Shown piece by piece: positions 61,896 to 64,000 of a DNA stretch of 64,000 nucleotides. Numbering within the stretch: the first letter of the stretch is position 1; every line of letters starts with the position of its first letter. The position numbers were made by a program, and so were the translations under genes. The stretch lies in the NCBI GenBank assembly GCA_966250015.1, contig CBINFS010000020.1:1-64000 (forward strand), read 5' to 3'. This stretch comes from CBINFS01 sp966250015. Lineage in GTDB: Bacteria; Bacteroidota; Rhodothermia; Rhodothermales; DASSAV01. The notes below the pieces were generated by a model, which did no database searches, had not been told where the DNA came from, and saw only the letters and a program-made list of their open reading frames with translations.

Positions 61896-62984
61896 ATGTC
61901 GTCGATTTTGAAAAATAGAGGGTTCCGGGTGGCGGATGGCGGGAGGGCCGTGAAGCGGCCGTCACGTCTTGCACCCGTCGCGGTCTTGTCGATTTTTCTG
62001 GCAGCGACGATGGCGGCTGCCCTGCCTGCACGTGCACAGGTGATCCCGGCTTTCGGTAACGACCGCAAGGGCACCTCCGGTTTTCAGTTCCTCAAGATTC
62101 CCGTCGATGCCCGTTCGGCGGCGCTCGGCGAAACCGTCGTGGCGAACGCGTTCGACGCCAGCTCCCTTTTCTGGAATCCCGCCCTCGCCGCGCAGGCCAC
62201 GGGACCCCAGATCGGCATCAGCCACACTGCCTACTATACCGGCATCAACCTCGAGTCGCTCGCCGGACTCTACCATGCCGGCGGATTCACCCTTGGCGTC
62301 AGCCTGCAGACCCTGGACTCGGGCGAGATGGACGTCACCACCGAGTTCGAGCCCTACGGCACCGGTGAAACCTTCCGGCTGGTCGACCTGGCTGCCGGCC
62401 TGACCGTCGCCCAGCAGCTCACCGACCTCTTCAGCTACGGCGTGACCGCCCGCTACGTGCAGGAAAGTGTCGCGGGGTTGACCACTCAAACCGGTGTCGT
62501 GGACCTGGGCATCTTTTACCGCATCGGCGCCACCGGCGTCCAGATGGCCGTCGCCATCCGTAACCTCGGGATCGACGCCGCGCCGAAAGGGGAGATCGAG
62601 CGCGTGACTGTCGACCCCTCGGGCAACAGCGTGACCACGGAGAACGATTTCGAGTCCATCACACCGCCGACCACCTTTCTGCTCGGGCTCAGCTACGACC
62701 TTCTCCACGCCGACGCCCGCAACGACCTGAACTTCTCGGGCCAGCTCACGCACCTGAACGACAACGCCGAGAGCTTCAACCTTGGCGTTGAATACGTCTG
62801 GAACCAGACCCTCATCCTGCGCGGTGGGTATCGGTTCGGCGTCGACGAGTACGACCTGCCCAGCCTCGGCGCAGGCCTGATGCTGCCCGACCTTGGCCGC
62901 ATCGGCGCCCGCTTCGACTACGCGTTCAGCCACCTCGACCGCCTCGGAACCGTCCACCGCGTCGGGCTCAACGTCAGCCTGTGA
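61896..62984 (+). CDS. PorV/PorQ-family outer-membrane barrel
   Basis: The product has 362 residues. A long N-terminal leader with the core APVAVLSIFLAATMAAALPARAQ is the signal peptide. The mature N-terminus carries the family hallmark GTSGFQFLKIPVDARSAALGET and ASSLFWNPALAA, the FadL/PorV-like hatch. Repeated beta-hairpins follow and end in HRVGLNVSL. PorV is a T9SS component that shuttles cargo at the outer membrane, and related PorQ-like proteins have linked roles. Here it follows a TonB receptor and precedes a lipoprotein, so it may be a dedicated partner of that receptor rather than the housekeeping PorV. Which of the two it is cannot be decided from sequence alone. Confidence 0.88.
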   Translation: MSSILKNRGFRVADGGRAVKRPSRLAPVAVLSIFLAATMAAALPARAQVIPAFGNDRKGTSGFQFLKIPVDARSAALGETVVANAFDASSLFWNPALAAQATGPQIGISHTAYYTGINLESLAGLYHAGGFTLGVSLQTLDSGEMDVTTEFEPYGTGETFRLVDLAAGLTVAQQLTDLFSYGVTARYVQESVAGLTTQTGVVDLGIFYRIGATGVQMAVAIRNLGIDAAPKGEIERVTVDPSGNSVTTENDFESITPPTTFLLGLSYDLLHADARNDLNFSGQLTHLNDNAESFNLGVEYVWNQTLILRGGYRFGVDEYDLPSLGAGLMLPDLGRIGARFDYAFSHLDRLGTVHRVGLNVSL

Positions 62985-63008
62985 GGAATCCTTACGATCA
63001 CACGATAG

Positions 63009-64000
63009 ATGCTTAAACGATTTTTATACCTCACGCTCTGCCTCGTCACCCCGCTTTTCCTTGCCGGTTGTGACGATCTGCTGGGTACAAAGACCGACGA
63101 GACGACGGAAGAGATCTTCGAAGCCGGCCGCAACGAGCCGGGGCTGTTCAAAGAGGTCGAGTACGTACCGCTTTTCCCGTTCTTTACCCAGGCCGGCGAC
63201 GGCGGCACGCTCGACCAGCCGCAGGACGTTTACGTCGGATACGACGAGTTCATCTACGTCGTCGATACGCGCGGCCTGCACGTCCTCGACCTGGCCGGCC
63301 GCCCCGCGACGTTCGTACCGATCCCGGGCGGCGGCACCTCCGTCATACAGGACCGTCGCTTCGACGTCTACGTTACGGGCCGCCGCGATACGACGCTCAA
63401 CGGCCGCACCTGGAACCTGCCGGTCGTTCTCCGCTATCGAGGCCTTTCCAGCGGCAACCCGAGCCTCGAGGACATCATCTGGCATCCGTTCGACGACGAC
63501 TCCCGCCGCTTCAACCGTCCGGACCCCATCGCGACCGACGAGCAGGTCGAATTCACCGGCGTCGGCGTGCTGCCGAACAACCGCATCTACGTTGCACGGC
63601 GCGGGCCGGTCAACGACCTCGCATCGGTCATCCTTCCCCACAATACGATCCTCGGCTACTCGCCCGAAGGCGTGAACACGCAGGCTCTGATCGCGCTCAA
63701 CCCGACGACGCCCAGCCTGCGCAGCGCGGTCTACCCGGTCGACGTGCTCACGTACGTGCATCCGCCCCAGCGCCAGTTCTACCCCGACGAGGCCCACTTC
63801 GTCATTGCGCAGGCGCCTCCGTCCGGTGAGCGGCTCCGCTTCCCCGTGCTCTCCATCCGCGCCGTCGTCACCCCTGACGGCACCGAGTACCGGCCGGACG
63901 TCGAAAAAATCCAGTCCGCCGGCGACACCACACGCGGCGACGGGTTCCTCTACGAAGAGTTCAAGTTCAAACAGCCTTCCGATCTGGCCTACGCCGCCGA
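63009..64000 (+). CDS. Lipoprotein, probably beta-propeller-like, cut by the window edge
   Basis: The ATG at 63009 gives MLKRFLYLTLCLVTPLFLAGC, a textbook lipoprotein signal. About 330 residues are present and the frame is open at the right end. The visible part has propeller-like repeats: TLDQPQDVYVGYDEFIYVVDTRGLHVLDLAGRP, then FTGVGVLPNNRIYVARRGP, then KFKQPSDLAYAA, where 'QP.D(V/L)' recurs as in NHL/SMP-30-type blades. It starts 24 bases after the PorV-like gene and belongs to the same operon. Function is unknown. Confidence 0.8.
   Translation, partial: MLKRFLYLTLCLVTPLFLAGCDDLLGTKTDETTEEIFEAGRNEPGLFKEVEYVPLFPFFTQAGDGGTLDQPQDVYVGYDEFIYVVDTRGLHVLDLAGRPATFVPIPGGGTSVIQDRRFDVYVTGRRDTTLNGRTWNLPVVLRYRGLSSGNPSLEDIIWHPFDDDSRRFNRPDPIATDEQVEFTGVGVLPNNRIYVARRGPVNDLASVILPHNTILGYSPEGVNTQALIALNPTTPSLRSAVYPVDVLTYVHPPQRQFYPDEAHFVIAQAPPSGERLRFPVLSIRAVVTPDGTEYRPDVEKIQSAGDTTRGDGFLYEEFKFKQPSDLAYAA

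Noticed and set aside
62893..63675. A serine/arginine/threonine-rich open frame at the right end
   Set aside because: It is out of frame with the PorV-like gene end and the lipoprotein starting at 63009, which has a textbook signal and propeller-like motifs.
1..64000. tRNA, rRNA, CRISPR or insertion sequence
   Set aside because: No cloverleaf-like segments, direct-repeat arrays, transposase motifs or terminal inverted repeats with target duplications were found by reading.

Overview
The window looks like chromosome from a GC-rich member of the Bacteroidota/Rhodothermota lineage (Rhodothermus- or Salinibacter-like). The support is seven secreted proteins that end in an Ig-like tail, at least five of them the classic type IX secretion (T9SS) sorting tail (YPNPFNPTT, then a 'VYFYRL...K' end), two TonB-dependent receptors with CarboxypepD_reg-like N-termini, a PorV/PorQ-family barrel, and glycan-degradation genes without any SusD. 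No tRNA, rRNA, CRISPR array, insertion sequence or phage gene was seen.

Region 1 (2-466) is the tail of a T9SS-exported protein, probably an amylase-type glycosidase. Region 2 (1028-21601) is a tightly packed ten-gene rightward array that I cannot match to any described system. Seven genes encode one diverged family: a head with a 'FxD...FYYLP..P...G.P.F...KY' signature, a middle with 'VVYNLTF' and 'NLDDDFF' landmarks, and up to five tandem ~92-residue Ig-like repeats. They surround a gene of unknown function, a small lipoprotein, and a 1168-residue subtilase with a C-terminal domain like a degenerate C39 peptidase. The small lipoprotein is a free-standing copy of the subtilase's propeptide-like domain. 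The family proteins and the protease have no recognisable signal peptide. This is the best candidate for an undescribed system.

Region 3 (21610-52228) is a large glucuronoxylan locus. A leftward operon encodes a GntR/FCD regulator, a GH115 alpha-glucuronidase and a GH9 enzyme. Rightward come GH3, a GPH-family sugar transporter and a lipoprotein GH10 xylanase; then a T9SS GH10 with carbohydrate-binding modules, a T9SS protein made only of binding-module-like domains, a TonB-dependent receptor, a T9SS beta-helix protein and a double-parvulin chaperone. A further leftward operon (GlucD-like enolase, GH67 alpha-glucuronidase, mannonate-oxidoreductase-type SDR, hexuronate MFS transporter) faces them. 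A palindromic motif, AAxTGATATTATCA, occurs at four places, each at or just after the likely start of one of these transcription units. It is probably the operator of a shared regulator, perhaps the local GntR protein. Two of the units start from textbook TTGACA-17-TATAAT-like promoters. At 46138-46271 a truncated glycosidase 5' end abuts the end of the leftward operon, the scar of a rearrangement.

Region 4 (52592-64000) holds a rightward series of cell-surface genes: two secreted proteins (one a T9SS OB-fold protein), a lipoprotein with Ig-like domains, a second TonB-dependent receptor, a PorV/PorQ-family barrel and a lipoprotein cut by the window edge. Its substrate cannot be told from the sequence.

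Together, regions 1, 3 and 4 describe a surface-oriented polysaccharide degrader. Xylan is cut outside and at the cell surface, oligomers pass through the TonB receptor and the GPH transporter, GH3 finishes them in the cytoplasm, and (methyl)glucuronate released by GH115 and GH67 enters hexuronate catabolism. Region 2 is unrelated in content.
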